The notes under the pieces are model-generated. The model worked only from the letters and a program-made list of their open reading frames with translations, had not been told where the DNA came from and made no database searches. The position numbers and the translations under genes are program-made. Positions 19,867 through 31,525 of a DNA stretch of 64,000 nucleotides are shown here, one piece after another. Positions within the stretch are counted from its first letter, which is position 1. Every line of letters starts with the position of its first letter. The DNA lies in contig JARFJB010002087.1 of NCBI GenBank assembly GCA_036346205.1, positions 10,327,001-10,391,000 on the forward strand, written 5' to 3'. This DNA comes from Vesta saturnalis (taxonomy: Eukaryota; Arthropoda; Insecta; Coleoptera; Lampyridae).

Positions 19867-22320
19867 ATGCACTACAGGCCGTCGAGGCCCTTGGCATCAT
19901 TCACTGCATCTCTTCCTATCCAGGGCAACTGCTCTCCAGTTATCTATTTCCAATTTCTCCATATCCTCTTCCACACAATCCATCCATTTCCTTTTTGGCC
20001 TTCCTCGTTTTTTTCTTCCCGGCCGTTCTAAATTCAATATTCGTTTAAAATTTATTTCTTCTTTTGTTCTTACTATGTGCCCTATCCATCTCTACCTCCT
20101 TTTTTTGATTTCCGTCACTATGCTCGGTTTTTTGTATAGCTCATTAATTTCTTTGTTACTTCTTTTCCTCCACTGATTATTTATTTGTACACTCCCAAAA
20201 ATCGTTCTTAACACTACTCTTTCGCGCACTAATAGTTTATTTATATCACTTTTCCGTAACACCTATACCTCGCTCCCATAGGAAATGATTGGTCTTATGA
20301 TTGTCTCGTAAACCCGCAATTTTAGTCTCCGTGTGATGTTTTTGCTTCACAGGATTGCTTGGTACATTCTCATTGCTCTTGCACTTAATGCTATTCTTAT
20401 TGCCCTTATGTGTTATTGCACACCTAGATATATAAATTTGTCTATGTTTTCAAAACTAAATAACTTATTATCCAACTTTATTTCTAAATTGCACTTTCTA
20501 TTTTCTGGTTTTTGCCCTACTTCCATGTACTTTGATTGTACCTTGTTTACTTCTAAGCCCCACTTTCTTGCTTCTCTTATAAGTTCTTTTGTTATCTGTT
20601 TTAATTCTTCTTTTGTCCTTGCCATTAATGCTATATCATCCGCGAAAGCTAAAATTTGGTGGGCGCTATTAATTATCGATGTTCTTGTGTCTATATTGGT
20701 GTTCCTTATCACTTGTTCTAGTGTGATGTTGAAAAGTGTCGTTGACAAGGGATCTCCTTGTTTGAGCCCATTGTTTGATTCAAACAATTCTGCTAGGTTT
20801 CTCCGTACTCTTATTTTATTCTTACGTTGCTGCTAAAGTGATGTTTGTTAGGTTTATCAGTTTTTGATTGAATCCCATTTTCTTCATGGTCTCTTTTACT
20901 AGCTCTTTTTTCATTTTGTAGTATGCCTGTTTGAAATCCACAAACAATATATGCATTTTCTGAAACAATCTTTAGCTATAAATGTGGTCCAGTGTTGATC
21001 TCCCTAGTCTGAAACCGCTTTGATAATCACGCAAAATCTTTTCTGCTTTCTCCTTTAGTCTGTTATTAATTAGTTGTGCGAAAATTTTATAGGTTACGTT
21101 TAACAGTGGTATCGGTCGGTAATTGTTCATATTTTGCTTCTCTCCCGTTTTGTAGGTTAGCATACTATAGCTTCATTCCATTGCTTTAGCATTTCTTCTT
21201 CTTCCCACACTCTAGTCATTAGCTCATGTATTTTATTGAGCCTTTTATTGCTTCTATCGGGATCCCATCGCTTCCTGGACTTTTACTGCTTTTAATCCTT
21301 TTGATAACCACTTTTAAGTCTTCAATTGTTGGTGCTGATTCTGTTTCATCCGTTACCTTTACCTCCTTCTTTTCTTGTTGTATTTGCTCCTCATATAATT
21401 GTTTCCTTGATGATCTCTGACCATTCTTTCATTATTTCTTCTTCGCTGCCCATTCCTTCTCCTTTTTTATTTTCCATTAATGATGGTATCTGCCTGTATT
21501 CCCCTTTGCTACTTCTTATCCCTGCATTTTGAATTTTCTTATTTCATTTTTATTATATTTGTATATCTTGTATTTTTTTCTCTAAATGTGCTCTCTTATT
21601 TTGTCTGATTCTTCCGTCCTGATTCTTATTTTCTTGCGTTCTTGGACGTTTACGTCACATTATCATACCAGTCGTTCCTCTTAACTTGCTCCTTGTTTCC
21701 TATTTTCTTATGTAGTGCCAAATTGATTGTCGTTTTTATTTCTTCCCAGTTCTCTTCTATGTCTGCCTACTTTTTTCCCACTGTTTAAAATGTCTACATA
21801 TTCACTATATTCCGCTGGTTTTCCTTCATTTTGAAACTCTTCAGTATTCCATCTTTTATTCATTTTAATTTTTCTTTTCTTGAATTCTTTTGGTTTCTCT
21901 TCTAGCTTTCCTTTTACTAGGAAATGGTCTGATGCTATATCAGGTCCTCTATAATTTCTGACATCTACGAGTAATTTCGTCTGGCTTGTTTCTATTAGGA
22001 TGTGATCGATCTGGTTTCTGGTTCTTCCATCTGGCTATACCCACGTTCGTTTATGTATGTTTTTGTGTTGTAGAAAGGTTCCCTTCACTTGAATTCTTCT
22101 TTCTAAACCAAAGTTTAACAGCATTTTCCCATTTTCATTTGTTTCTTCATGTAAGCTTTCTTTTCCTAAAGCTGGGTGGTATATGTTTTTTTCTTAGCTT
22201 TGCGTTAAAGTCTCTCATAATTATTTTAGTATATTACCTTGACACGTCTTCGAAAACCTCCTTTAACTTCTCATAGAAATCCTCTTTACTGTCTTCATCT
22301 GCCACTTCTGTTGGTTATTC
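19867..22320 (-). mobile_element. RTE-like LINE, 5'-truncated
   Basis: A minus-strand non-LTR retrotransposon. The 5' end lies inside the endonuclease near 22320; the 3' end is at the TA tract at 19866. The coding region is a single decayed frame described in the next entry. No target duplication could be defined. Confidence 0.75.
19880..22320 (-). pseudogene. LINE endonuclease-reverse transcriptase (broken)
   Basis: Minus-strand order: endonuclease C-terminal part with GRTRNQIDHILIE (about 22030) and YRGPDIASDHFLVKGKLEEK (about 21920); RT entry with LKVVIKRIKSSKSPGSDGIP (about 21290); NYRPIPLLNVTYKIFAQLIN and DYQSGFRLGRSTLDHIYS (21163-20972); LKQGDPLSTTLFNITLEQVI and the catalytic AFADDIALMA (20787-20413); and a C-terminal block GRPKRKWMDCVEEDMEKLEI-like near 20000. 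The endonuclease and C-terminal blocks are typical of RTE-like insect LINEs. Several stops and indels. Confidence 0.78.
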
Positions 22321-23514
22321 ATTTTAATTTATATTTTTTATTTATTCTTTTTAGCTTTTGAAAAGCTGAAATAGTTTTCCAAGGAATATAATTTAACTAA
22401 ATACAGGTTCAATTTATTTTACTGCTTGTTATTTAATGTAAGGCGAGAAAATGAAATTTCATTGACAAAAGAAAAATATTTTATAGATTGTCAAATTGAT
22501 GTAAGCATTACAATTGTCAAATGTGCACAAAGTGACTGTTGCCCCAAAAGGGAGAGTAACGTAACGCGCTTTTAAGGGAACTGGCGGTTTACTTTACTTT
22601 AAAAGGATACCACCTATTTTGCTCTTATCAAGCCCTTAAGTCAAGAAAAGGTTAGCACAGTTACGACGATGTTACAGCTAAAATAAGGGAAAGGAAGCGA
22701 CCTGAAAGAAAACAGGTTAATTAGACATACAAAACAAAAACACACTTACATAGAAATAATGATCGTTCAACACAAATGTTTATTTTCCTTAAGCATATGT
22801 CAAACTAAACAAGGAACTTGATACATAAAATATTAAAAAAATAATATCGTACTTAGCTGAATATGGTCCACTTAATAGGCACAAGAACCCAAATGAATAA
22901 AAGTATAAGTCCAGTGATAACGTTGCAGAACCAAATATAAGTATATAATACTAATAAATCACTTATCTTTTTAGTGCTTTAGTAATTTGAAAAGAAATAA
23001 AAAATTAATCAAAATGAATCAAATCAGATAGCACTAGTAGGCATTCATTAGGAAACGGCGTCGCATCAGGTTAGCTAGAACAAATTAAAGAAAAGAAATC
23101 TGCCCCAAGCATAAGCGAAGCGCACGTGGTTTCAGGAAGAGCTCTGATTAAACGTTTGTAAACGAGTATGAACAAACGCGTTTATTACGGTTTACACATC
23201 GACAAACATCCTTGCCAGATTTGTCACATAATATTTATTAAATGTGCAATGTAAAACGCGGCTCTGTATAAATATAAAGTACCCACAAAGGTGTTTAATT
23301 GCTCTGGTGTTCCAGCAGGGGATGCTCTCGAAGAATGAAAAGAAAGAGATGAGTGTACCTCTAAGCAACCTTCCCTACGATGACACCCAAGCAGCCACCC
23401 GAAATGAAAAAAAGATCAGTAACACACGTTTCCTACTATTAGTACAAGACTCCGAAGCCAAACCTTGAGGAGAATGGGGATTGAAAAAAAATGTGGTTTA
23501 AGATCCTTAGCATA
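22321..23514. other. Probable 3' non-coding or LTR sequence of gypsy element 2
   Basis: Lies downstream, on the minus strand, of the gypsy integrase. TATAAATATAAAG at 23268-23280 and a purine tract GAGGAGAATGGGGA near 23468 are seen, but I could not define LTR ends. No gene recognised. Confidence 0.25.
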
Positions 23515-24745
23515 TTAAACTACCAGAGCTCTAAAATTGTGGATTTGATAGGTCCAAAGAAATGTAACTGTTAATTCGACACGGACCCACGCACTTCGGT
23601 GCGAGTTTGGCGTTAAAACACCGAGATGCGCCTGAAAGAACGAAACTTCTCTTCCACACAAATTAGTTGGAGGTTTATCACGATCAGGATCCAATAGAGG
23701 AGAATTAGGATTAAGAGGTTCAGAAAAAAGATCGCCATAAAATACGCAGAACACAACGCATCGAAAATACCCAGCTACTTCGTGCTTAGCAGAACAAATT
23801 GCCTGTCTGTGGTAAATGCACATCTCAAGTGCGTTGGTTAGAGCTAATATAAGGCAACAGCATTGTCTTTAAAACGCGATTAATCCGTTCCGCCCGATTA
23901 GATCTAGGATGATATTTGGGAGTGTCAATATAGTTGAACGTATGAAAAACATAGCTTCGTAAATTCTTTAGTGCGAAATTGTTGGTAATGGTATACTGTG
24001 GAATACCGAATATTAAAAAGGACTGCTCTTCGACGATCCGAGATTTCGTAGCCGCAGTAGCCATACTTAAAGGAAAGAAGCAAGTTAATTTCTTAAAATA
24101 GTTGGCAACTACCAAAATGAACAAATGACCTTTGACGATCACGGAAAAGTCCCACGATATCAGCACAAAGTATCTAGCAAGGACGTGTAGGGATAGAAGC
24201 GAAGAATCCAGGTGACGCGACTGTTCCACCTTGTGTGCAGCACGAGATTTACATTTTCGGATATAGCGAGATACGGCTGCGCGAAATTCCGGCCAATAGT
24301 AATGAAGCGAAATACGAGCCACAGTTTTGGTCACCCACGATGTCACATTAGGAGAATCGGAAATTTATGAAGAATCTTTCATCTTTCATCACCCAAGTCA
24401 TCGACTATAGCAGTACACTTAGCATATTTACAACTGAAATCGTTTTTAACGAGCCAGGACGGAATTTTTTTCGGAGAGGACGTCACACTATTACTTATAG
24501 GAATGTGCCATTGATCTGTAATGGGTAGTGAGATAAGATAAGTAATACGTTTGGTTGTCAGAGCATCTAGTTTGGGAACTGAACGAAAAAGAGCATTAGG
24601 TACCACGTCATCCTTGCCTCTTCGATATATGATGTTGAAATCGTACTGCTGCAGGCGAATTGCCCACCGCGCTAAATGCCCAGAAGACCAGATAGTATTT
24701 TGAAGCTTATTTAGTTATACCAATGAGAGATGGTCAGTTATAACA
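23515..24745 (-). pseudogene. Ty3/gypsy pol fragment: RNase H end, integrase, tail
   Basis: Minus strand from 24745: HLSLVWLNKLQN-like and SSGHLARWAIRLQQYDFNII (end of RNase H), YRRGKDDVVPNALFR, linker to 24379, then 24346-23825 with SLHYYWPEFRAAVSRYIRKC (zinc-binding part), WDFSVIVKGHLFILVVANYF (first Asp position has changed), a TITNNFALKNL region in place of the usual SDxGxxF, and YHPRSNRAERINRVLKTML. Downstream 23823-23515 in other frames gives KLAPKCVGPCRI and ISLDLSNPQF, the integrase tail. Missing catalytic residues and frameshifts mean it is inactive. Confidence 0.72.
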
Positions 24746-24789
24746 GAGATTCAGATAATTTTGAAGACACTAGTTTACATTCTTTGAAA

Positions 24790-25240
24790 GTTGGAATTTG
24801 GGTGAAAATGTCTAGAAAACGGATTTGAATCCTATTTTTTCCATTACTGCAGAAAGATATCGCAATGAAATATTGAGTGCCTTTTTAAAATAAGTTCATG
24901 ATGGGAAATAAGAGAAGAATATTTACAGCTGGATGGAGCTACAACACACTTTTAAATGCTACAATGTAATACGTTGAACAAGTTTATGATAATCGTCTAA
25001 TTAGCAGAGGATTACAGTCTCCTCGTTCTCCGAATTTAACCTCTTTTTGGTATCCACTTAAAAAGCAAGGCTTTTCGAAGCTGTCTCTCTAAACTTGATA
25101 TACTTCGAGAATAAATTACTGAGGAATTATACCTCTGATTTAAAAATTGTTTGATAATAACCGTAGGTGTAATTGTGTTGTAAACATAATAGTGGACATG
25201 TCCAGCAATTGTTATAGTCGATTCAATGAAATGCGAACAA
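24790..25240 (+). pseudogene. Mariner-like transposase C-terminal remnant
   Basis: The + strand in shifting frames reads TAERYRNEILSAFLK, EEYLQLDGATTHF (the FQQDGAxxH block, second Asp), EQVYDNRLISRG, SPRSPNLTSFWYPLKKQGF (the PPRSPDLxxxDFFLWG block) and FNEMRTTQLCL near the C-terminus. It abuts the truncated gypsy RNase H and so may have replaced or interrupted that element. Confidence 0.55.
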
Positions 25241-25604
25241 CACAACTGTGCTTAGTGGAAACTTAAATTTGTTGTAAAAATGGATAATTATTTGTAAATT
25301 ATAAATAAATGATTAATTTATTGATAGTATGATGATACACCACTGGTATTAAATAAATGCTCTCAAACTCAAAAAATTGAAATGTTTAATAAAGAAGCGG
25401 TATGGATGATGTGTTGCCTATCCATCGGTTAAATTTTGAAAGATTTCGAAATATTTTTACCTTCCAACCTACCTATACGTATATATATTAGGTGTATATG
25501 TTGTCCTGAACGCAACCACATACGCACTAAAATTTTTGTATTTAAGCCTGTTTTCATTTCTCCTGGAGGTGATCGATTGTGGGGGAAATTCAGCGGCGGC
25601 GAGA

Positions 25605-26090
25605 GAGTAGTATTTTTATCAAATATTTCTGAAACAGTTGTATATTTCAAAAATATAAAAGTACCAATATATAGACCTCAATTATATAGATTAATTATGT
25701 TCTATGCAATTTTTTGATACAGCGCGTAATTTAGGTGCAAAAAATTCCTAAGGTAGAATTTAACTGTTCAAATTTTTTCAATATCTGAATAATGTGTAGA
25801 CATATTTTTTTAAAGAAAATTTGATTTTACATAACTTTTCTTTATAAAGTTGCTTTATATAAAGCGAAATAAGTGTAAATATCTGGTGTGGAACAATACA
25901 CGACTTTCAAACCCACAAAATGCAAATTAAAATAAACGAAATAATTTGAATCACAATGTTTTTAGGATAATTATACAACCTCTTTTATAATAATATCATT
26001 ACGAAAATAGGCAACACTGTAAAAACAGAAAAAAGAATCTATATCAAACAGACATTTAAATAATCATGTCAGATAGAGGTTAATAGACAT
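25605..26090 (+). repeat. rep-A, best copy
   Basis: About 485 bp. Landmarks: TTTTTATCAAATATTTCTGA, TTATGTTCTATGCAATTTTT, CCTAAGGTAGAATTTAACTG, CAAATTTTTTCAATATCTGA, ACATAACTTTTCTTTATAAA, AGCGAAATAAGTGTAAAT, ATCTGGTGTGGAACAA, CAACCTCTTTTATAATAA, AAAATAGGCAACACTG and ATAGAGGTTAATAG. The first half recurs at 28345-28640 (-) and 37818-38070 (-), the second half at 29435-29650 (-), with fragments at 14560-15090 (+). Neither terminal repeats nor coding recognised; could be an LTR, a MITE relative or a Helitron-like piece. Confidence 0.7.
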
Positions 26091-28330
26091 AGCTGCTAAC
26101 AAAAAAATTCCAACGCCGTCCGATTCTATAAAAATATCTATAATACAGTCATTCTCAATCATATAGTCGCGGCAAACTCTTTTCCAATGTGGGATAAACG
26201 TCAGCGCTTGACATAGTTGCCAAACGTATGAAATTCGACGTCAACATTGTAAAGAACCAGCGTCCTTTACGTATGCTTTTTAGAATAAATTATTTGCGGA
26301 CCATCCTATATCTAAAATTTCAAAAGTTTATGCGATATTGCACAACGAATAATTTATTAATCACCGCTGACGTGTATTTCTAAAACCAGTAAGTTTTGCA
26401 CGTCAGAACGATTTCAACCAATCAAATAACGGCATCCCCGCACGGTAGCCGCGAAGCCGTTCACAGATGCACCTTTATAAACCCGCGACGCGCGTGAAGA
26501 GAAGGATGATGATGAATCGAAGTAGATTCAAGTCAAGCCGATATCCACCCGCCGCCATCGTACCGATTGCTTCGTGTAAGCACCGACCTGTTGATTGCGA
26601 CCGAAGAATCCATCGCGACCGTATGATAACGCGCACACGTCACGCCGGGCAACCTAACGTTTGTACTACAATCAAAAGACACGTAAGTTGATAAATTATA
26701 CAATCCAACCATACCTAGTAACACACTATCACACGTAAATAACGCCGGGCTGAGTCTCCAGAAGTTATAACCTTACACTAACGCCAAGAGTGCCACGCAG
26801 GGGTAACCCCCGACGTCACTCGCAAACACTTGAGGGTGAAGGGTAGTTACAGAGCTGTAAAGACCTACGACCTTTCTCTTAGTCCATCCGGTTAAGACAG
26901 GCCATCGCCTAAGTCTCCTGGGTATTACTGAGACTCCGCTGGAAAACATACATACAATACATACAGACAAACACAATAAAACCACACACAGTGCCTTTGA
27001 TCGCAGGAGAGTACACCCGAAACCTGTTGCATAAATTCATAGTCAGTATAACCATCGCGAAACACCTAGAGTGAGATCGTTTGTAAATAAATTAGATAGT
27101 ACGTAAATTATCCAATATTTACCGATAGTTAATATAACTACGACCTGGTGTATATTACGATTTACCTTAAAACTATTAAATTCATTTTAGTGTAGTTTTA
27201 ATACCAAGTATTTTGTTCCCTTGATTAATTGTATATCATTAAGTTTAGTATCGAAATCCGTAATTAATCCCGTTAGATAAATAATCTAAATGCATAATCA
27301 AACCGGTTCTAATTAAAGAAAGACAGTCCCGAGATCCCGCATTTGCATACGCGCATTTCGCGTGTATTATTTCCTGGGAGTACGACATACTCGCTTCAGC
27401 GCTCCAGAGTTACTGAAGGATAAGCACGATATTGATTTTCTCCGTCCCCGAAACGATTCGAGTTCATTGCGCTGGCGCCTCCGACCAAAACGGTGTCGAG
27501 ACTACTATTTGCAACCAAACCCGCTTCTGTAAATACAGGACCGTAATATGAATATTACATGCTAAGTAAGGAGTAAGTTAAGATAATATACATATTTATA
27601 TTTCCAGAAACGATTACGCACCTAAGAAGTCGCCCCCAGGAGAACGAGTCCGTAGCCGTCAAACCCCAGAAGAAAATACATTTGTTGTGTTGTTCATTAA
27701 TATATTACTTTGTTAAATTTATTCAATATACGTTTTAAAACGCTTTAAGATATTTATTTAAGGTGACAGTGTTGGCCCACTAGTTAATACGAACCACACC
27801 CCGTTTATAATAAATTATAAACACGATTGAGCAAAGCCGAGGCAAAATAAAACCGCGTTGGGTTACCAAAACCAGAAGGGGGCATATTACCAATTGCACC
27901 CTAACGTAAAACACGTATAGTGGAGAACACAATACAAATAGCACCTAAAATTAGGACACGTGTTACAACATAATACTTAGGTTATATTGTTTACATTTAT
28001 TTTGAAAATTAGTTTTTGATGGAAATACTCGTTCTCAACTAAGTAACAATACTTTTAACAGTTCTTAGATCATTTTGCGATGGTTAAGCAATTGTAACAT
28101 TTTGAAGTAGCCATGTATAATTTCGAGGAGCTTATCGAAAATCTCAAAATGTGGAAAACGTCAAAATTAGAAGTTATGTGTAAACAGAAGAGCTGACAAC
28201 ATTGTAATTTATTCGGCAGTTCTAACAACCCAACAACGTGTATTTCACTAACATAGATATATCATTTGTAATTATCAGGGTTATTATGGAAGTTGGTATG
28301 TTAAGTTTGTCTTTCTCTAACAATTTCACC
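26091..28330. other. Unassigned, partly GC-richer region; possible LTR and leader
   Basis: From 26400 the composition shifts to more GC, with a TATA-like TTTATAAA at 26475 and no convincing ORF. At 27473 TGGCGCCTCCGACC resembles a retroelement primer-binding site, so 26400-27472 may be a long LTR and the rest a leader. No pol domain follows, and the idea rests on that one motif. Confidence 0.25.
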
Positions 28331-28344
28331 CCACAACGGAAAAG

Positions 28345-28640
28345 ATTTTGCCGTGACTATAGTTATTTAATTTTTACACTTATTTCGCTTTATATTAAGA
28401 AAATTTATAAAGAAAAGCTATGTAAAATTAAATTATCTTTAAAAAATCTGTGTACATATTTTTTTATAAAATTAATCATTATTCAGATATAAAAAAATCT
28501 ACTCTAAATTACGCGTCGTATCAAAATATTGCATATAACATAATTAACCTATATGATGAAGGTCAATGTAATGATATTTTTAAATCCTTGAAGTATACAG
28601 CTGCTTCAGAAATATTTGATAAAAATCAAAACAGTGTTAA
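28345..28640 (-). repeat. rep-A first half, minus orientation
   Basis: Reverse complement of 25605-25895: ATTTTTATCAAATATTTCTG at 28640 down to AGCGAAATAAGTGTAAA near 28373. Confidence 0.7.
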
Positions 28641-28682
28641 GTACGTACGTGTTTTCGTTCTGGAGTTATCGTGGGTATTAAC

Positions 28683-28896
28683 ATACATCCATACATACAC
28701 GCACGCACACATCCACACACGCACATGCACTCGCACACGCACACGCACGTGCGCATGTACACACGCACGCACCCATATGCACACACACACACACCACACG
28801 CACACACGCGCACGCGCACACGCACACACGCACACGCGCACACGCGCACACACGCTCACACCCACACACGCACACACGCACACACGCGCACACAAG
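28683..28896. repeat. (CA/CG)n alternating purine-pyrimidine microsatellite
   Basis: About 214 bp of mixed CACA and CACG/CGCA units, nearly all alternating purine and pyrimidine. It is open in several frames only because of its composition. Such tracts can adopt Z-DNA. Confidence 0.95.
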
Positions 28897-29434
28897 GTTA
28901 CCGATACGGACACGGACGCATCTAAATGTCAATTATAATCTGTCCAGAAACGAAGTGAAAGAAAAAATCAACATGTTTGGCAAATTCCAGTGGCGTTGGG
29001 TTGTTTTATGCTAAACAATATAAAACTGAAGTAATATTGATTAGATAGGTCATAATGAAATTAATTTATACTAATTAAAAGTTGGGAAGGAACGAGGCTA
29101 TTATTTAGTTGTAATGCACTTTTTTTTATATAATAGTCAAGTTTTCAATAAAACATTGCAATCGTCATTTGTTTCTCTGCAAAACCCATGTACACTCTTA
29201 TGATCTTTACTTTAGAACTCAACAACAGGTACGTCCCATTGTTAAAGGATTAGCAGCTATTGATAAAAAACGCACGTTGTAACGCTATGTTATGGAAGCG
29301 GTATATCCCAAAACTAGTTTAAGAAATCTATTAAGTACTTAATATAAAATCGTGTACCGCTTATATGTAAAATACATGAACTATTTTAATGTATTCCTTC
29401 GCTTCGTTTATGGATAAACTATAACCTCTATTTG

Positions 29435-29650
29435 ACATGAAGTTTTAAACGTCTGTTTGACACAGATTATTGTTTTTGTTTATACAATGTTGCCTATTTT
29501 CGTATTATAAAAGAGGTTGCATAATTAGCCTACAAAAATTGTTATTAAAATTATTTCATTTCTTTTAATCTCCTTTTTGTAGGTTGGAAGCTCGTGTGTT
29601 GTTCCACATCAGATATTTTTAGATATAGAGGAATGTAGTTACAGTAAATT
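29435..29650 (-). repeat. rep-A second half, minus orientation
   Basis: Reverse complement of 25890-26090: from ATATCTGATGTGGAACAACA near 29625 to TCAAATAGAGGTTATAG near 29425, including CAACCTCTTTTATAATACGA and AAATAGGCAACATTG. Confidence 0.7.
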
Positions 29651-29854
29651 TATACTTGATACTTTCATCATACTAGGAACTCGCATTTATTATTTTGCAT
29701 TGGGGCAGGAGTTGCTATTTTTGTGTGTAGTGGTATTCCCATTTGTCAAAATGGTAAGATGTCAATTTGACGCCGTCCTGTCAAAAGTAAGCGTCCTGTG
29801 TTACGACTTTTACTTTCTCTAAACGATCAAATTGGGGATTGAACGATATAATTT

Positions 29855-30190
29855 AGAATTTTGAAATCAGTGGGTTACAACACAAACGTGTCAATTTTAT
29901 GTGAAATGAAACATGTCGTTGTAATTCTGTATTATAAGTGTTTTGTAACTGTGGTTTCATATTAGTTGAGTTGATCGGCACAGTTTTTGCTTTTTGAGCA
30001 CGATGTTTCGGAAGCGGACTCGTCATCAGGCTTAGTCCTGAGAAGGACTGTTTTCGCACTTGAGTCGAATTCATATGTTATATATAATTTTTCCCAAGCA
30101 CTTGACTATTCTCAGATTCGAACTTGGTGCCTTTACTTACTAGTCTGACACCTTTACCGCTGAGCCACTGAGTAATCCCTTTGTAGCCAA
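29855..30190 (-). mobile_element. tRNA-derived SINE (minus)
   Basis: Minus strand from about 30187: GGATTACTCAGTGGCTCAGC, whose TGGCTCAGCGGT (30167-30156) fits an A box, and AGTTCGAATCT (30124-30114), a good B box, at tRNA-like spacing. This is the polymerase III promoter and tRNA-like head. The body holds CCTGATGACGAGTCCGC and continues to about 29855. No clean target duplication. An open frame of 74 codons across it is incidental. Confidence 0.65.
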
Positions 30191-30224
30191 AATTAGGTTT
30201 TAAGAAAATTTATGCAGTTGTAAA

Positions 30225-30720
30225 GTTCAGGCCAAGATGTCAGAACGTGGGTTTATCAAAATGGTTCTAATACTCATCGTTGGGTGCACGATTCAAACGT
30301 AATCCATCCAAAATTATTTTACACGTGGGCTGTAATTTAGGGTTTTGGAAAACTGCAATTATTTACTCGATTTGGGGAACGAGGATGGAAATTATAAAAC
30401 TATGAATAGGGACCGGTTTCAAAATTGGGTGATTAAACAGCTGATTCCTGCGTTGTCCAAACTATTCGGAAATTGTGTGGTGGTTATGGATAAGATAACG
30501 CACCGTACCATTCGGTGCTGTTAGATATATCACCTCATTTTCTAGCAAGACACATCAGCCGCAGGAGTGATTGGTTACGCGCGTGTTGAAGTTTTACGAT
30601 TGCTTCCTTACAATTGTCAATATATTTCACCTGTTATTATGGCACTAGGAGAATTCGCTTCAGATTCAGATAGTGATATGGATTCAGATTCTTCTGGTGA
30701 TACAATGCAGTTGGTACAAG
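30225..30720 (+). pseudogene. IS630/Tc1-type transposase remnant
   Basis: Plus-strand pieces: TWVYQNGSNTHRWVHDSN (after the first catalytic Asp, about 30247), YLDLGNEDGNYKTMNRDRFQ (30362 on), NWVIKQLIPALSKLFGNC then VVVMDK (second catalytic Asp, about 30485) and an acidic tail SDSDSDMDSDSSGD (30660-30705). The block with the third catalytic residue is missing. Same superfamily as 8346-10647, including the acidic C-terminus. Confidence 0.6.
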
Positions 30721-31190
30721 ACCCCACTGTTTGGCATCAAAATTGACTGGGGACCCCAGTCGACCGCCAATGATGATAGCTTAGCTATTGAAACACGTTC
30801 GATTTTTTTTTATTTTTGTGTGAAACGTGGGTGTATTTTGTTTGTCACAGGTCCTGCCACAGTTCCAGTGTTCCAGAATTTTTTAAAAAGAAGGCATTCT
30901 TATTTGTTTTTACGTAGATTTGGTTAACAAAAATCTCATTGTATTCGATAAGACACGGTGTTGCCATTTATGACTAAGGTAAATAATGTACAATTTCCGT
31001 TTTATGTAGGTAATAGACGTGCAAAGTCCGTAGGTTAAAATTTACTTTTTTTAAATAGGCCACTAAAGATTCAATGATTTTTGCGCAACGCTGCATTAGT
31101 TTCACTTTAAAAATATAATCTACAATTTTCAAAAGTCACACACTCTCCCTGATTTCCATTGTATGCTCTAATGCAAAATAAGATGGAACA

Positions 31191-31514
31191 TAGAGCTGCC
31201 TCGGTGGTGGAATGCTTAGAGTGCTTGCCTTTCACCCCAGCGGTCCGTGATTCAATGTTGGGTGAGGTAGCGCTTTCTATAAAAGGGAGAAAAACCAAAG
31301 CACCCCTTGTTCCCGGATAGGAAGTAAAACTGTATGTCCCGTGGCAATGCGATGATTGACACGTTAAAGATCCCTTACTAAAGGTGGAATTCCTTTAGTT
31401 GGTTCAAGTTCGAGTGACGGATAGTGGTGATAACCATTAGTAGTAGATGCGCATAGAGATGCCTGACATTTCTGTTTGTGTCTAGATCTCGGCCCACAAA
31501 TACAAAACAAAGAA
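31191..31514 (+). mobile_element. tRNA-derived SINE with perfect 11-bp target duplication
   Basis: AAGATGGAACA lies at 31180-31190 and again at 31515-31525, exactly flanking 324 bp that starts TAGAGCTGCCTCGGTGGTGG and ends in an A-rich tail (CAAATACAAAACAAAGAA). The head has an A-box-like TGGTGGAATGC (31207) and a B-box-like GTGATTCAATG (31247). The body carries AAAGATCCCTTACTAAAGG. Confidence 0.8.
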
Positions 31515-31525
31515 AAGATGGAACA

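Noticed and set aside
19739..20176. 145-codon plus-strand fr
   Set aside because: Starts in the MITE, runs through (TA)n and continues antisense to the C-terminal part of the RTE-like LINE; not a gene.
20333..20836. 167-codon plus-strand hydrophobic frame resembling a membrane protein
   Set aside because: Exactly antisense to the LINE reverse transcriptase with its AFADD block; apparent membrane segments are an antisense artefact.
26467..26985. Arg/His-rich plus frame and two minus frames in the GC-shifted region
   Set aside because: No domain, no splice context and no conservation signal; consistent with higher GC reducing stop codons.
28450..28938. Open frames of 70-162 codons in five frames
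   Set aside because: Products of the CA/CG microsatellite (Thr-His and Val-Cys repeats) running into rep-A sequence; composition alone explains them.
29970..30050. Hammerhead-like CCTGATGACGAGTCCGC...CCGAAAC on the minus strand of a SINE
   Set aside because: It has CUGAUGA and GAAAC, but the bases between them form no good stem II and there is no matching stem I or self-complementary stem III. Probably chance or a relic.
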